Origin: Rhineura floridana
Taxonomy: Eukaryota > Chordata > Lepidosauria > Squamata > Rhineuridae
Length of the DNA: 64,000 nt
Direction of reading: 5' to 3'
Assembly (NCBI RefSeq): GCF_030035675.1
Contig: NC_084482.1
Coordinates: 225,413,943 to 225,477,942 of the forward strand
In this document: positions 8,855 to 19,475 of the stretch, piece by piece
Layout of the letters: each line of letters starts with the position of its first letter
Position numbering within the stretch: the first letter of the stretch is position 1
Made by a program: the position numbers and the translations under genes
The notes under the pieces: model-generated
The model's input: the letters and a program-made list of their open reading frames with translations, nothing else
Databases searched by the model: none
What the model was told of the DNA's origin: nothing

Positions 8855-9688
8855 GTGTGGGGCTTTCCAGTGTTTTGCACCGCCTGCAGCATGTACGACT
8901 ATCTGCCTGTTGGACAGAAGTCGTGGGTATGCTCTCGGTGCAATGAGCTCCTGGCTCTCCGGGAACGACTTCATTTCCTTGAGGCCAAGGTGGCGGACCT
9001 GGAAAAGCTGAGAGAGACAGAGAGGTGTGTGGAGGAGGCCTTCAGGGACGTTATAGCTGTGTCCCACTCCAACGATGATAGCTCTCCTGCTATCATGGAC
9101 AACGATGGTCTCGGGGAAGGAGAGCATCCAGCTGAGGAAGAGGGAAACGATCCCTTAGAAGGGACCCATTCCTTGGGGGATGAGCAGCTATCCTCTCATG
9201 CCGAGGATATATCTCCAGGGGGTGGAGGGATCCTTGTAGTGGGTGATTCGATCATTAGGAACATAGACAGTGGGGTGTGTGATGGGCGTGTAGACTGCAA
9301 GGTGTTTTGCCTGCCTGGTGCGAAGGTTGCGGATATTGCCCGTCGTTTAGATAGTTTGGTAGACAGTGCTGGGAAGGAGTCAGTGGTCGTGGTGCACGTT
9401 GGCACCAACGACATGGGGAAATACAGCCGTGAGGTCCTGGAAGCAAAATTTAGGTTGCTAGGTAGGATGCTGAAAGCCAGGACCTCCAAGGTGGCTTTCT
9501 CTGAAATGCTACCAGTTCCACGCGCAGGACCAGCCAGACAGGCCCGGCTTCACAGTCTCAATGCATGGATGAGACGATGGTGTCGGGTGGAAGGGTTTGG
9601 ATTTGTTAGGCACTGGGGAACATTTTGGGACAAGCCGGGCCTGTACAAAAGGGACGGGCTCCGCTTGAACCAGACTGCTGGCACTTAA
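8855..9688 (+). CDS. CR1 ORF1 protein (CxxC zinc-knuckle-like, coiled coil, SGNH/GDSL esterase)
   Basis: The protein is 277 residues if the GTG at 8855 is the start; the first in-frame ATG is at 8891. Residues 8-31 hold two CxxC pairs (CTAC and CSRC), probably metal-binding. A leucine-rich coiled coil (LRERLHFLEAKVADLEKL) follows. The C-terminal half is an SGNH-type esterase: ILVVGDSIIRNID carries the GDS nucleophile block, and VVVHVGTNDMG carries the GTND block. CR1 ORF1 proteins of this layout bind element RNA and act in the RNP. No stop interrupts the frame. The stop lies 44 bp before the ORF2 start site. The true start is unclear because an ATG at 8832 is out of frame. Confidence 0.85.
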   Translation: MWGFPVFCTACSMYDYLPVGQKSWVCSRCNELLALRERLHFLEAKVADLEKLRETERCVEEAFRDVIAVSHSNDDSSPAIMDNDGLGEGEHPAEEEGNDPLEGTHSLGDEQLSSHAEDISPGGGGILVVGDSIIRNIDSGVCDGRVDCKVFCLPGAKVADIARRLDSLVDSAGKESVVVVHVGTNDMGKYSREVLEAKFRLLGRMLKARTSKVAFSEMLPVPRAGPARQARLHSLNAWMRRWCRVEGFGFVRHWGTFWDKPGLYKRDGLRLNQTAGT

Positions 9689-9732
9689 AATTAAAAATTA
9701 AAAATTAAAAAGGTGGCAGAGCAGCTTTTAAA

Positions 9733-12700
9733 CTGACTGAGGGGGAAAACCCGACAGGAGCTGAGAAAGGTCCGGTTCGGAATAAACCTCCCCCATGGGA
9801 TAAAAACCAAAGAAATGATGAAATTTTAAAAGGGGTAGGCCTAGAAGTAGGCATTGTGAGAGCAGGGGCACAGGATATAAATTCAGAAGAGCAAAATTAC
9901 CACAGGCCTAACCACAAGTGCCAAAGACACTTGAAGAGAGACACTGCTTACAAGTGCCTGTACGCTAATGCTAGGAGCCTGCGAACCAAGATGGGAGAAC
10001 TGGAGTGCTTGGTCTTAGAGGAGAGCATTGATATAGTGAGCATAACGGAGACCTGGTGGAATGGAGAAAACCAGTGGGATACGGTTATCCCTGGATATAA
10101 ACTATATCGGAAGGACAGGGAAGGACGTATTGGTGGCGGAGTCGCTCTATACGTGAAAGAAGGCATTGAATCCAGCAAGCTCGAAACCCCAAAAGAGGCA
10201 GACTCCTCCACAGAATCGTTGTGGGTGGAGATACCGTGCCCCAGGAGGGACTTAATACTGGGAACGATCTATCGTCCCCCTGATCAAAATGCTCAGGGAG
10301 ACCTTGAGATGAGATATGAAATTGAGGAAGCATCCAAACTAGGAAATGTGGTAGTAATGGGTGACTTCAACTACCCGGACATAGACTGGCTGCATATGTG
10401 TTCCAGTCATGACAAAGAAGCAAAGTTTCTAGATATTCTAAATGACTATTCCCTAGACCAGTTGGTCTTGGAACCGACCAGAGGGACGGCAACCCTGGAC
10501 TTAATCCTCAGTGGGGACCGGGACCTGGTGCAAGATGTAAGTGTTGTTGAACCGATTGGGAGCAGTGACCACAGTGCTATTAAATTAAACATACATGTAA
10601 CTGGCCAATTGCCAAGAAAATCCAACACGGTCACATTTGACTTCAAAAGAGGAAACTTCACAAAAATGAGGGGATTGGTAAAAAGAAAGCTGAAAAACAA
10701 AGTCCAGAGGGTCACATCACTCGAAAATGCTTGGAAGTTGTTTAAAAACACTATATTAGAAGCTCAACTGGAGTGCATACCGCAGATCAGAAAAGGTACC
10801 GCCAGGGCCAAGAAGATGCCAGCATGGTTAACGAGCAAAGTCAAGGAAGCTCTCAGAGGCAAAAAGTCTTCCTTCAAAAAATGGAAGTCTTGTCCAAATG
10901 AAGAAAATAAAAAAACACAAACTCTGGCAAAAGAAATGCAAGAAGACAATAAGGGATGCTAAAAAAGAATTTGAGGAGCACATTGCTAAGAACATAAAAA
11001 CCAACAACAAAAAATTCTATAAATACATTCAAAGCAGGAGACCATCTAGGGAGACAATTGGACCCTTGGATGATAAGGGAGTCAAAGGTGTACTAAAGAA
11101 CGATAAGGAGATTGCAGAGAAGCTAAATGAATTCTTTGCATCTGTCTTCACAGTGGAAGATATAGGGCAGATCCCTGAACCTGAACTAACATTTGCAGGA
11201 AGGGATTCTGAGGAACTGAGACAAATAGTGGTAACGAGAGAGGAAGTTCTAAGCTTAATGGACAATATAAAAACTGACAAATCACCGGGCCCGGATGGCA
11301 TCCACCCGAGAGTTCTCAAAGAACTCAAAGGTGAAATTGCTGATCTGCTAACTAAAATATGTAACTTGTCCCTCAGGTCCTCCTCCGTGCCTGAGGACTG
11401 GAAAGTGGCAAATGTAACGCCAATCTTCAAAAAGGGATCCAGAGGGGATCCCGGAAATTACAGGCCAGTTAGCTTAACTTCTGTCCCTGGAAAACTGGTA
11501 GAAAGTATTATTAAAGGTAGATTAACTAAGCACATAGAAGAACAAGCCTTGCTGAAGCAGAGCCAGCATGGCTTCTGCAAAGGAAAGTCCTGTCTCAGTA
11601 ACCTATTAGAATTCTTTGAGAGTGTCAACAAGCATATAGATAGAGGTGATCCAGTGGACATAGTGTACTTAGACTTTCAAAAAGCGTTTGACAAGGTACC
11701 TCACCAAAGGCTTCTGAGGAAGCTTAACAGTCATGGAATAAGAGGAGAGGTCCTCTTGTGGATAAGAAATTGGTTAAGAAGCAGAAAGCAGAGAGTAGGA
11801 ATAAACGGACAGTTCTCCCAATGGAGGGCTGTAGAAAGTGGAGTCCCTCAAGGATCGGTATTGGGACCTGTACTTTTCAACTTGTCCATTAATGACCTAG
11901 AATTAGGAGTGAGCAGTGAAGTGGCCAAGTTTGCTGATGACACTAAATTGTTCAGGGTTGTTAAAACAAAAAGGGATTGCGAAGAGCTCCAAAAAGACCT
12001 CTCCAAACTGAGTGAATGGGCAGAAAAATGGCAAATGCAATTCAATATAAACAAGTGTAAAATTATGCATATTGGAGCAAAAAATCTTAATTTCACATAT
12101 ACGCTCATGGGGTCTGAACTGGCGGTGACCGACCAGGAGAGAGACCTCGGGGTTGTAGTGGACAGCATGATGAAAATGTCGACCCAGTGTGCGGCAGCTG
12201 TGAAAAAGGCAAATTCCATGCTAGCGATAATTAGGAAAGGTATTGAAAATAAAACAGCCGATATCATAATGCCGTTGTATAAATCTATGGTGCGGCCGCA
12301 TTTGGAATACTGTGTACAGTTCTGGTCGCCTCATCTCAAAAAGGATATTATAGAGTTGGAAAAGGTTCAGAAGAGGGCAACCAGAATGATCAAGGGGATG
12401 GAGCGACTCCCTTACGAGGAAAGGTTGCAGCATTTGGGGCTTTTTAGTTTAGAGAAAAGGCGGGTCAGAGGAGACATGATAGAAGTGTATAAAATTATGC
12501 ATGGCATTGAGAAAGTGGATAGAGAAAAGTTCTTCTCCCTCTCTCATAATACTAGAACTCGTGGACATTCAAAGAAGCTGAATGTTGGAAGATTCAGGAC
12601 AGACAAAAGGAAGTACTTCTTTACTCAGCGCATAGTTAAACTATGGAATTTGCTCCCACAAGATGCAGTAATGGCCACCAGCTTGGATGGCTTTACAAGA

Positions 12701-12745
12701 AGATTAGACAAATTCATGGAGGACAGGGCTATCAATGGCTACTAG
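9733..12745 (+). pseudogene. CR1 ORF2 (endonuclease-reverse transcriptase), one frameshift
   Basis: ORF2 supplies the AP-like endonuclease that nicks the target and the reverse transcriptase that copies the RNA. Endonuclease motifs are ARSLRTKMGELE, SITETWW, GDFNYPDIDW and SDHSAIKL (9950-10590). RT motifs are KSPGPDGIHPRVLKEL, NYRPVSLTSVPGKLVE, YLDFQKAFDKVPH, GVPQGSVLGPVLFN and the catalytic KFADDTKLF (about 11925), followed by the C-terminal [15 protein letters not shown]. The start ATG seen in the inverted copy (8147) is CTG here at 9733. Near 10909-10916 a run of seven A shifts the frame, where six would keep it open. Apart from these two changes the frame is open to 12745. The A-run difference could also be a sequencing error. 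Confidence 0.9.
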
Positions 12746-12957
12746 CCATGATGGCTGTGCTCTGCCACCCTAGTCAGAGGCAGCATGCTTCTGAAAACCA
12801 GTTGCGGGAAGCCTCAGGAGGGGAGAGTGTTCTTGCACTCGGGTCCTGCTTGCAGGCTTCCCCCAGGCACCTGGTTGGCCACTGTGAGAACAGGATGCTG
12901 GACTAGATGGGCCACTGGCCTGATCCAGCAGGCTCTTCTTATGTTCTTATGTTCTTA

Positions 12958-13080
12958 AGGATGTCCCGGAGGTGTTGTTGCTCTGTATGCGAAAGAGGGC
13001 ATTCAGTCCAACAAGCTAGAAATCCCCAGAGAGGTAGACTTCTCAAGACAACTTTTCTGGGTGGTGATACCTGGCCCCAA
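12958..13080 (+). mobile_element. Older CR1 endonuclease fragment
   Basis: The translation GGVVALYAKEGIQSNKLE, then VIPGPKS, matches the CR1 endonuclease at 10135-10240 but is more diverged. It is part of the old repeat landscape just downstream of the young CR1. Confidence 0.75.
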
Positions 13081-13410
13081 GAGTGATCAGGAACTTCAGC
13101 TGGTTCAGAACGCTGCAGCCTGGCAGTGGACACGGGCCAATTCTGGGCAGCCTGCATCTCTCACATTACAAAAGCTGCACTGCCTGCCTCCTGGGGTGTG
13201 TCTGGGCATGATTCAAAGGGCCAGTTGTGACGCAGAACCAGGACTGACTTCTCGTGAGTCTTGAGATCTTCCAGAGAGGCCCTCCTCTCCATCCTGCCAA
13301 TCTCTGAGGCATGTTTGGTGGTGGTGGTGGGGCATTGCATAGCCCCGCCTCTGAAGCAAGTGGGAAAAGCCATCCACTCCTGGACAACTTCCACCTCTGA
13401 AGGAGACCTC
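13081..13410 (+). mobile_element. L2-like LINE ORF2 C-terminal relic
   Basis: The sequence reads LQLVQNAAA, followed by a decayed LHCLPP, the layout of the L2 ORF2 C-terminus (compare 33166-33450). It is frame-broken. A (GGT)n run lies at about 13318-13332. Confidence 0.5.
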
Positions 13411-13775
13411 ACCCTTGTCTTGCAAAGCCTTTAAACCCAAGAAGGAGAAGATCTCCCCTCCCTTATCTGGGCTAGCCTGACCTCACACAAAGGGGAGAGG
13501 ATCCAGAGCATGTCACCAGTGTCTTCCCCTGCATGTGAGGGTAACAATGGGGAGGGATAAATATGCCAGGATACATATTTCCAGTGCTACTTCCTCGCAG
13601 GAGAACCATGGCCCGCTACTTCCCTTGGTGGACTTGATCTAGAACGGGTCAAGAGAGGTTGGCCCAACATCTCCCCACCTCACCAACTTCTTCCACTCTT
13701 GACCTTGGGAGCTCCCATCAGCCCCCCTCCTTAAAATCTCTGTATTCTGGAAGGTCAGCTGCACAAGAACTAGGG
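13411..13775. other. No gene recognised
   Basis: Mixed unique-looking sequence. No domain, RNA gene or repeat that I can name. Confidence 0.5.
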
Positions 13776-14530
13776 AAAGGATTGGGGGGGGCCTCCACAT
13801 TTTATTTATTTAGTATTAGATTTCTATCCCCCCCTCCTCCAAAAGGAGGCTGGGGCCGCCAACTCCAAAGGGAATTTGGCTCACAGACAGTTTGGAACAG
13901 GTGCTATAATGCTCGGAATCCAGAGTGCTGTTAGCAAGGTTGGGCTGGCAGAAGTTTTAAGAAGATGCAATTTAGGGCTTAGCGATCTATTCTTCCTTGA
14001 TCTGCCAGTTATTTTTATTTGCCAATTTAATACTGTTCATTCCCATAATAGATATGAAATATAAGACTGCAGTATATATTTCATTTATATACACTTTTCA
14101 TCCTGTTATTTCAATCCTTACTGGGTTTTACTGTTTCTAAATATCATTCCTCTGCTTTGATTTAAAGAGATCACGTTTGTGTTTTATTTTGGCCTGACTC
14201 TGCTCCTTCTCCAATGATCACCATAAGTTGAAGGGAGCGAAATTTAGGGACTTATTTACAACCCTCTGCTGCCAACCCTGCAAGGGGGTGCCTTTTTAAC
14301 CTTCCCCTCCTCAGTACAGGTTGTTCTGGCGGAAATGATGCTTGTTTTTATAATTTTGACTGTTTTATCCATTTCTATAAATTGCATATTTTAAATTACA
14401 GGGCAGGAGGGTTGTATTCAAAATTGTTGCAACCTGTCCTGGGACCATAGGGAGAAGGCCAAGAAATACATTAAAATAATCCTTTTTTTTATTCACTCTT
14501 TTTCTCTTTGTGGTCTGATATATATTTTTC
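13776..14530 (+). repeat. 0.75-kb duplicated block, copy 1
   Basis: From GGATTGGGGGGGG to GATATATATTTTTC this matches 15384-16137 at about 98% by eye, in the same orientation. The left end carries an antisense L2-type tail (TTTATTTATTTAG, then GGCCGCCAACTCC). The right end carries a sense L2-like tail around CAACCTGTCCTGGGACC. Confidence 0.9.
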
Positions 14531-14699
14531 TTTAACATTTTACTACTTTAATGTTTATAATGAAATTATTGTTTTTATATTATGCTGTTGTTACTTTTTC
14601 ATCAACACTGAATAAATCTTATAAATATTACATATATAAAAAAGACTTGAAGGCAGGTCCAGCAAACCCTCAAGAGGTCATCTTAAGAAGCCCCTCCTG

Positions 14700-15320
14700 A
14701 GAAAAAGGGGGTGTTTGTGGTTTTCCAGTCTCTGCCTGGAGGATTGCAGCCATTTACGCCCCCCACTGCCCCCAACCAAAGGAGGCTGCTTCTCCCCACC
14801 CCCAGATTAGACAGAGCTCAGAGAGGGGAGGGTGGGAAGAGCTTGCAATCTAAAGCCTGCAATGGGGGGGGGCACTTGGAGAGCAGCTGGTGGCTTCTTG
14901 GTGAGGGGGAATCTCTTCCTTTCTGGGGGGGAGCTCTCTTTCCTCCCCATCACCACGCTTGGCCTGCTGCCCACCTATCCTGTGGGTCGGGGGGCGGGTA
15001 GATCTCTACAGGGCAGGGAGATTTAAGCAGGGTTGTGCAATGCAAACGTGGCAGCTCGACTGTATGGAGGATTTTGGGAGGGGGCTCTTCCACCCCCCAA
15101 AGGCAAATTACCCCCTTACCTCTTTGTCCTCTCCAGGCACCAGCCTCCCTTTGCCAGGGAATCTGACCACGCTGGTTTCCCCGCCCTGGAAAATGAAAGG
15201 CGGGGGCTCAACTGCCAGCACTCCGCCCCTCGGAAAATCTCCCACCTCTGGAGAAATCCCCCTCCTCTTCCTCTCCCCCCCTTCTTTAGCTTGCACTCAT
15301 TGCACTTTGGAACCTGTGTC
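14700..15320 (-). promoter_or_regulatory. ZNF-type first exon and start of intron 1 (block P1)
   Basis: On the minus strand this block matches the one before ZNF-C (42100-42720). Both share the exon end GTGCCTGGAGAGGACAAA and a donor GTAAG; here the exon ends at 15120 with GAG|GTAAGG. KRAB-ZNF genes usually have such a short 5' exon that carries the start codon, but this copy reads GTG where block P4 has ATG. No KRAB or finger exon follows on the minus strand within reach, so this looks like an orphan first exon. A 0.75-kb block has been inserted at its upstream edge. Confidence 0.6.
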
Positions 15321-15389
15321 AATGACACTACAGATTCCCTTTTGAAGGCAGAGAGCCATAGAGCACACTGCACACCTCCAGCATGCAGG
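15321..15389 (+). repeat. 68-bp direct repeat, left copy
   Basis: The run from CAATGACACTACAGATTCCC to CAGCATGCAGGATTG recurs at 16138-16206 with a 3-bp indel. The pair brackets copy 2 of the 0.75-kb block. The sequence itself is ZNF first-exon DNA (compare 42040-42115, inverted). Confidence 0.9.
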
Positions 15390-16137
15390 ATTGGGGGGGG
15401 GGGTTCCACATTTTATTTATTTAGTATTACATTTCTATCCCCCCCTCCTCCAAAAGGAGGCTGGGGCCGCCAACTCCAAAGGGAATTTGGCTCACAGACA
15501 GTTTGGAACAGGTGCTATAATGCTCGGAATCCAGTGTGCTTTTAGCAAGGTTGGGCTGGCAGAAGTTTTAAGAAGATGCAATTTAGGGCTTAGCGATCTA
15601 TTCTTCCTTGATCTGCCAGTTATTTTTATTTGCCAATTTAATACTGTTCATTCCCATAATAGATATGAAATATAAGACTGCAGTATATATTTCATTTATA
15701 TACACTTTTCATCCTGTTATTTCAATCCTTACTGGGTTTTACTGTTTGTAAATATCATTCCTCTGCTTTGATTTAAAGAGATCACGTTTGTGTTTTATTT
15801 TGGCCTGACTCTGCTCCTTCTCCAATGATCACCATAAGATGAAGGGAGCAAAATTTAGGGACTTATTTACAACCCTCTGCTGCCAACCCTGCGAGGCGGT
15901 GCCTTTTTAACCTTCCCCTCCTCAGTACAGGTTGTTCTGGCGGAAATGATGCTTGTTTTTATAATTTTGACTGTTTTATCCATTTCTATAAATTGCATAT
16001 TTTAAATTACAGGGCAGGAGGGTTGTATTCAAAATGGTTGCAACCTGTCCTGGGACCATAGGGAGGCCAAGAAATACATTAAAATAATCCTTTTTTTTAT
16101 TCACTCTTTTTCTCTTTGTGGTCTGATATATATTTTT
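15384..16137 (+). repeat. 0.75-kb duplicated block, copy 2
   Basis: Second copy of 13776-14530, now set inside a ZNF first-exon block and flanked by 68-bp direct repeats. Copy 1 lacks those flanks, so copy 2 is the derived insertion. Confidence 0.9.
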
Positions 16138-16206
16138 CAATGACACTACAGATTCCCTTTTGAAGGCAGAGAGCCATAATAGAGCACACTGCACACCTCC
16201 AGCATG
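16138..16206 (+). repeat. 68-bp direct repeat, right copy
   Basis: Right partner of 15321-15389. Confidence 0.9.
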
Positions 16207-16261
16207 CCGGATTGCATTTGAGTGCATCTATGCAGAACTAAGAGTAAGTAGAGAAAAGTAT

Positions 16262-16525
16262 GTAATTTGGGGTGACCACTCCAAAATCTGCTGTGGGCCA
16301 TGAAACATCATTCACCTGAGCAAAGGGGAGAGTGTCCTCAACGAGATGCAACTGCAGCCTGCCTGGCCTGGAAATGGATATGGGCATCTATGCACAACAA
16401 GCGATGTAGAAAGTGTATAAGGAACTGTGGGTTCCCACCCCAAAATATGGTTTGGGCACTATAGGTCATATGTAGAGGAAAGAAAACAAGGAACTGGGGT
16501 GCCCATCCTTAAAAGATTATTTGGG
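16262..16525 (-). repeat. Family B tandem repeat, inverted arm
   Basis: Antisense, diverged units of the repeat found in sense at 16768-17260. Blocks such as GGGGTGACCAC, AAATCTGCTGTGGGCCATG and AAAGGGGAGAGTGTCCT pair with it. The two arms face each other across about 240 bp. Confidence 0.6.
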
Positions 16526-16767
16526 ACACCACAAATCAAACTTCCATGCAAAATTAATAAATAAAAAAAAACCTGGGAGAATGTTTTCCATGCCTACTTT
16601 AGAGTGTCATCTAATTACATCTTCTTCAAGAAATCATTGTTTATTGACCCTGCCACGAGTCCTTCTAACACAAATGGCTTTTTAAAATAATGATTGAACT
16701 AAAACAAGGTAAGTATCAGGGAAGACCAATACAAAAATTAAACATTACAAAATTCCACCGGAGATCA

Positions 16768-17260
16768 TAAGCACTGGAGTATCATAGAGGACACCCTATC
16801 ATTTTCTGGGATGTTTGATTTGTCTTGGCCCAGAGCAGAGTTTATGGTAACCCACCTCAGATACTTATATTTTTTCCCTTCACTTTTTGCCTCTTTTGTT
16901 TTGTGCATAAATGCACTTATACATGCCCTGCACCCAAAAGCTCTGGACCAGGTGAGAAGCACTGGCATATCGTAGAGGACACCCTCTCCTTTCCTGGGGT
17001 GTACGATTTGTCCTGGGCCAGAAGAGATTTTGGGGTGGGCACCCCCAGTTACCTTTTTTCCTGTACATTTCTGTCTATTTTGGTTGTGCGTAGATGTCCT
17101 CATCCATGCACTGCACCCAGCAGAAATCCTGGGCCATTTGGGAAGCACTGGCATCTCATAAAGGACACCCTCCCCTTTCCTGGGGTATATGATTTGTCAT
17201 GGCCCAGGGCAGATTTTGGGGTGGGTACCCTCAGTTACTTTTTCCCCATGATTTTATGAC
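16768..17260 (+). repeat. Family B tandem repeat, 3 units of about 187 bp
   Basis: AAGCACTGG recurs at 16769, 16957 and 17143, each time followed by GAGGACACCCT or AAGGACACCCT, TTTCTGGG or TTCCTGGGGT, GATTTGTC and TGGCCCAG. Related units lie at 40255-40590 (+) and 35095-35235 (-). I do not recognise the class, and the open frames across it are not protein-like. Confidence 0.8.
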
Positions 17261-17879
17261 ATCATTATGCATTTATGGGCGTTTCAGAAGTCTGATACTT
17301 CTGATGCAATAAATGTATTGTTGTTCTTGATGAGACAGTCCCAATGATGGAGGACCCCTTAAACACCCTGGCCCCAAGCAATTTGTGCCCTTGAAAAATG
17401 ATGAAGGAAAAATTGATTTCTTTCCCACATTCACACATAACAGGCATTAAAAGCAAGCCTGCATGTAAAGAAAGCAGAAAGCAGAAAAAAGGTCAAGATC
17501 ACCTTGCTGCAAATTCCTGAGCATCTTTCCGTGCCAAGAATGGCTAATCCATGACCGCAGATCATTAATTTGGTATTGTTTAACCCAATGTGTACAGTCT
17601 CTTGATTAATATATTTGTTACTGTCTGATCTTGGAAAATGAGGTTTCTGATCTTGTATGTTGCCTCAGCTAAGGGAAGTCTTTATAACAGAATCAAGGCG
17701 GAAATGAGATAAAATTTTAGCTTGATACTGATTTTTTAAAAATAGCATGATATGTATAATTTTATACCCTCTGTGTAATCTTTCTCTGTAAGGTAGTTAC
17801 AGGCAGAATTTCACATAGAACTTCCAGTCCCTTTAAGTGAACCAAACTTGGCCTTGCCTCATGGTATTGCTTAGAGGAA

Positions 17880-18377
17880 CATGTTGTAACATGCTAGGGA
17901 TGTTCTTGACCAGCTTGACTGGTCAGCAGCCATGACAGAATGGAATGTATGGTACATATTGGTTTCAAAACAATACAAGATCATCCGTAACGATGTATGA
18001 CAGTAGAATAGGGTAATATCAGTCAAGGGGACAGATTGATATCAGTCTAAGAAGACATGAACAGAATGAGATGGGAGGTATCTGTAAAACGATGAATATC
18101 CATGAATTCATTAAAATAAAGCTATCTGGTTTGTTGGAAATATTTCAGAGGGAAGAAACTGTTATGTTACATGGGGAAGAACTTGGGGGATTGGTTAATT
18201 ACTGTCACATGCTGTAACTGTACACTATAAAAGAGCTTGCACAGTGTCTCAGTGCAGTCCTCCACAGAATTTCTGGGGAACTGACCCTGCATATGCTTGT
18301 AGAAATAAAAGCCTACCTTTTTGCTTTAAGCCTGTGTCATTGATTACTTAAAGGACCCCCAGCAAAGATCCCACAGG
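17880..18377 (+). mobile_element. Probable solo LTR of an endogenous retrovirus
   Basis: The right part has a TATA-like TATAAAAG (about 18226), a polyadenylation signal AATAAA (about 18305) and a CA terminus, in the order expected of U3-R-U5. No internal genes are present. The left boundary is approximate and the family is not assigned. It looks like an old fossil. Confidence 0.5.
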
Positions 18378-18467
18378 AGAAATAAATAAAATTTCTCCAT
18401 CACCCAGATCACGGAGATATATGATTTGGTGTACCCCAACACATATTTTGGGTTCAGAGACATGTTA

Positions 18468-19035
18468 TCTTTGCTTTGGAGTTGCTGTAGCTGTGAACTT
18501 TTTTTTCCTTTATAGTATTCTGAAGTTTCCAGCAAATAAGGAACTGGGAACCAGGAACCAACTTCAGCATCATACTCCAGAAGGCATGGGCAGGGCATCA
18601 AACTCTATGCTGTTCATAGGCTGACTTTGATTGTTTTTGAATCCAAGCAACAAGAAAGGTTTTACTTTCTGCACAAGAAAAGAGCAGCAAACCAAAAGGA
18701 CTACAAGCTTGTTTTGTTTTGAACACTATTATTTGCAGGCGAGAGAAAAAGAAATTGTAATCCCTTTACTGCTACAAAGCAATAGCAACCAGACTGTTAC
18801 AGAGGATTATTGTTACTTACCTGTTCTGATCACATATAAGAACTATTTCTTTTATTTCAGTGTACATTTACGTTTGATCCTTGTTGTTGAGCCTTGTCAC
18901 TGCAACTGTGGATGGGAATCCCACAGTCAGAAAAGACTGAACTGGCCCCACTTCTCCTATTTAATGCAGAGATATTTGTGGGTCACAGTTGCATCTTCTG
19001 CCTTTCACAAACCTCTTGCAAGTCACGCCTGACAT
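18468..19035 (+). repeat. Duplicated segment D, copy 1
   Basis: This matches 51059-51593 in the same orientation with moderate divergence. Landmarks are TTTGCTTTGGAGTTGCTGTA, GGAACCAACTTCAGCAT, CAACCAGACTGTTACAGAGG and GATATTTGTGGGT. No coding motif. It could be an unnamed repeat or a segmental duplication. Confidence 0.75.
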
Positions 19036-19444
19036 GCATAGGGAAGAAGTTGGTTACCAGATACGACCAGAAGCTGGAAGCTGATTGGAAAATTTATTTC
19101 AAATACATCAGCAAAAGACCGGTGCGAGCACCCTAAACCCATAGATGGAATAGCTATGTTATGCAAGATTACAGCGTATTACATTGGGATTAATTAAAAT
19201 TGGACTTGGAAACAGCTCTACCAATGTTCTCTTTGTGGGTTTTCCATGGTAGCTGTCTGTCACCTGATGGAAATAGGAATTCTGGGCTAGACAGCCTTTA
19301 GTGCAGTTTCCCATTCTTGGACAAGGTGGAAGATCTGCTATGTCACAGCAGATCCTCAGAGACAGTCCCTGGAGGACCAAGAGGCCTTCAAGCCTCCTTA
19401 GAGTCTGCACTTGTTCTGCCTGTGTAGTCCCAGCTACAAAGCCG

Positions 19445-19475
<31 letters not shown>

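Larger units (their letters stand above)
8274..12957 (+). mobile_element. Near-complete CR1 LINE
   Basis: The element has a 5' region with duplicated modules (8274-8351 and 8664-8721), ORF1, ORF2 (endonuclease plus reverse transcriptase) and the CR1 3' UTR. It ends in short direct repeats of the TTCTTATG type. CR1 elements are non-LTR retrotransposons that copy by target-primed reverse transcription. This copy looks young: a 3' fragment at 58338 matches it at about 98.5% by eye. Two defects are visible in ORF2, a lost start codon and one homopolymer frameshift. The left boundary is uncertain and could be near 8650. Confidence 0.92.

Noticed and set aside
13161-13440. Minus-strand frames of 73-83 codons
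   Set aside because: Antisense of an L2-like relic with a (GGT)n run; no motif on the minus strand.
16765-17259. Frames of 129 and 144 codons in family B
   Set aside because: The period of the DNA repeat is not kept as a protein repeat, and both strands are open by chance.
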